7,247 nucleotides of DNA, taken from contig JBMNUL010000129.1 of the NCBI GenBank assembly GCA_050946255.1, forward strand, positions 1 through 7,247. The letters are read 5' to 3'. Source of the stretch: JBMNUL01 sp050946255 (GTDB lineage: Bacteria > Actinomycetota > Coriobacteriia > Coriobacteriales > CADBOM01). The notes beneath the pieces were generated by a model, which was not told where the DNA came from, did no database searches, and saw only the letters and a program-made list of their open reading frames with translations. Below are positions 6,436 to 7,247 of this stretch, one piece after another. Position 1 is the first letter of the stretch, and each line of letters begins with the position of its first letter. A program made the translations under genes and the position numbers.

Positions 6436-6905
6436 TCTGCCACCCCCTCATAGGCGAGCGCGCCCATCGGGCAGATGGCCACACATTGCGGGTCTCCCCC
6501 GCACAAGTCGCATTTGAAGGCCTTCTTGTTTCTCTCGCGAACCGAGATCCTGGACGGAGAAATGATGCAGACCTTCTCGCAAATGCCACACCCTATGCAG
6601 GCTTGCTCATCTACGACCTTCGCATGCGTCTTCGGGTCTTCGGAAATCGCTTTCTTCGGACATGCCCTCTCGCATGGTGCGGACTCGCACTGTGCGCAAA
6701 GGAAAATCGAGCTCGGTCCTCCCTGCAGGACGCGTCTCTCGACGCGAATTGCGGAGAGCCCCGGGTTCGCCACTCCAAAGTGGGACAGAGAACATACTGT
6801 CTCGCAAGCGCGGCAACCAGAGCAGATGGACTGGTCGAGAACCACGACTCTGCCGCGTTCCCACTTCCCCAACTTTCTCTTCTTCTTGATAATTGCCTGA
6901 GTCAT
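6432..6905 (-). CDS. Four-cluster ferredoxin-type subunit of the AOR-family enzyme
   Basis: This 157-residue protein has sixteen cysteines in four groups: C28/31/34/38, C70/73/78/82, C103/106/109/113 and C132/135/141/145, which predicts four [4Fe-4S] clusters in a HycB/DmsB-like fold. Such subunits accompany AOR-family catalytic subunits, for example AorA of aromatic-aldehyde AOR and BamC of class II benzoyl-CoA reductase, and carry electrons between the tungsten enzyme and a further partner. The 4-nt overlap (ATGA) with the AOR gene supports a stoichiometric complex. ATG at 6905 was chosen because GAGGG sits 7 nt upstream; the longer reading to 6965 would run through a hairpin and add 20 non-conserved residues. 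The basic N-terminus (KKKRKLGKWERGR) is not a signal peptide, so a cytoplasmic location is expected. No flavin subunit is present in the window, so the final electron partner is unknown. Confidence 0.92.
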   Translation of the reverse strand: MTQAIIKKKRKLGKWERGRVVVLDQSICSGCRACETVCSLSHFGVANPGLSAIRVERRVLQGGPSSIFLCAQCESAPCERACPKKAISEDPKTHAKVVDEQACIGCGICEKVCIISPSRISVRERNKKAFKCDLCGGDPQCVAICPMGALAYEGVAE

Positions 6906-6912
6906 TCCTCTT

Positions 6913-6917
6913 CCCTC
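6913..6917 (-). promoter_or_regulatory. Ribosome binding site deciding the start of the four-cluster ferredoxin subunit
   Basis: On the minus strand GAGGG lies 7 nt before the ATG at 6905, within a purine-rich run (AGAAGAGGGAAGAGGA). No such site precedes the alternative ATG at 6965. Confidence 0.65.
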
Positions 6918-6940
6918 TTCTCTTCTGCACTGAAGATGTT

Positions 6941-6975
6941 GGAGAGGACGGGCTTCCCCTGGCACCGTCCTCCCC
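6941..6975 (-). other. Intercistronic RNA hairpin between the methyltransferase and ferredoxin genes
   Basis: In the minus-strand transcript GGGGAGGACGG (6975-6965) can pair with CCGTCCTCTCC (6951-6941): ten Watson-Crick pairs and one G-U pair around a 13-nt loop. No U-run follows (AACATCTTC), so it does not look like a standard intrinsic terminator. It may be a processing or stability element, or a weak pause site, separating the methyltransferase from the AOR module in a roughly 90-nt gap. Confidence 0.45.
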
Positions 6976-6995
6976 AGACTGCTACTGCATCGTCG

Positions 6996-7247
6996 TCAGT
7001 TCTTCTCGACCCTTGCGAGAATCGAATCGATCTGCTTGGCGATGTCGGGGGCGATTGGATTGCGCTGACCCTTGGCGATGAGCTCTTTGGCGCGCTCGTT
7101 CAGGCGGACTCCCAGGTCCTTGCTGCCCTTGTTGGTCCATGTCTCGTTGTTGTCGCGGGAGATCAGACCCGGCACCCACAGCTCCGGAATCCCCTCGATC
7201 GTCTCATCCTCGGCCAGGAAGTTTCCGCCAGGCCCAAGTTCGTTGAT
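6996..7247 (-). CDS. MttB-superfamily (trimethylamine methyltransferase-like) protein, C-terminal fragment
   Basis: The last 83 codons are visible and the frame is open through the right edge; the start lies outside the window. The fragment begins INELGPGGNFLAEDETI and continues ELWVPGLISR, then a charged helix ending ILARVEKN and TGA. GPGGNFLA followed by an acidic-plus-T segment and W-x-P-x-L-x-x-R is the hallmark C-terminus of the MttB family. Family members move a methyl group from a methylamine or quaternary amine (trimethylamine, glycine betaine, carnitine and others) to a cognate corrinoid protein. Whether this one is a pyrrolysine enzyme cannot be seen, because the amber position lies in the missing part. 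It precedes the AOR module by about 90 nt on the same strand, but a strong hairpin in between leaves open whether they are co-transcribed. Confidence 0.87.
   Translation of the reverse strand: MNELGPGGNFLAEDETIEGIPELWVPGLISRDNNETWTNKGSKDLGVRLNERAKELIAKGQRNPIAPDIAKQIDSILARVEKN

Noticed and set aside
6906..6965. Longer N-terminus of the four-cluster ferredoxin from ATG at 6965
   Set aside because: It would translate through the intercistronic hairpin, lacks a ribosome site and adds non-conserved residues; ATG at 6905 is preceded by GAGGG at good spacing.

Overview
The window looks like accessory metabolism from a strict anaerobe, most likely an actinobacterium of the Eggerthellaceae (Coriobacteriia). 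This is inferred from three things: a regulator with a multi-pass membrane domain fused to a C-terminal LuxR helix-turn-helix, a type abundant in that family; the density of molybdenum/tungsten and iron-sulfur enzymes; and an MttB-superfamily methyltransferase. The DNA is moderately GC-rich by eye.

Layout. Six genes lie on the minus strand, listed here in transcription order from the right edge: (1) the last 83 codons of an MttB-family (trimethylamine methyltransferase-like) corrinoid methyltransferase, 6996-7247, cut by the window end; (2) a 157-residue ferredoxin-type subunit with 16 cysteines (four [4Fe-4S] sites), 6432-6905; (3) a 654-residue tungsten enzyme of the aldehyde:ferredoxin oxidoreductase (AOR) family, 4471-6435, overlapping (2) by 4 nt; (4) after a 180-nt gap holding a diverged direct repeat and a terminator-like hairpin, a 791-residue cytoplasmic molybdopterin oxidoreductase of the DMSO reductase superfamily, 1915-4290; (5) a 112-residue two-cluster iron-sulfur protein, 1584-1922, overlapping (4) by 8 nt; (6) a 93-residue, eight-cysteine zinc-ribbon-like protein, 1286-1567. 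Facing them on the plus strand is the 5'-truncated membrane LuxR-type regulator, 1-1289. Its stop codon overlaps that of (6) in a shared CTAG. Coding density is very high and there is no tRNA, rRNA, CRISPR array or insertion sequence.

How the genes may work together (inference). There are two redox modules, each a pterin enzyme plus its own iron-sulfur partner: AOR with a four-cluster ferredoxin, and the Mo/W enzyme with a two-cluster ferredoxin. Neither catalytic subunit has a Tat signal and no membrane anchor is encoded here, so both should act in the cytoplasm. The membrane regulator is a natural candidate for substrate-dependent control of the cluster. The substrate cannot be read from the sequence.

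Points most worth a second look: the unusual N-terminal cluster motif of the DMSO-reductase-family enzyme (C-x6-C-x4-C-x27-C), the small iron-sulfur protein that looks like DmsB with its two middle cluster motifs removed, the 45-nt-spaced repeat plus hairpin between the two modules, and the fact that AOR and the Mo/W enzyme lie in one reading frame separated by a single amber codon.
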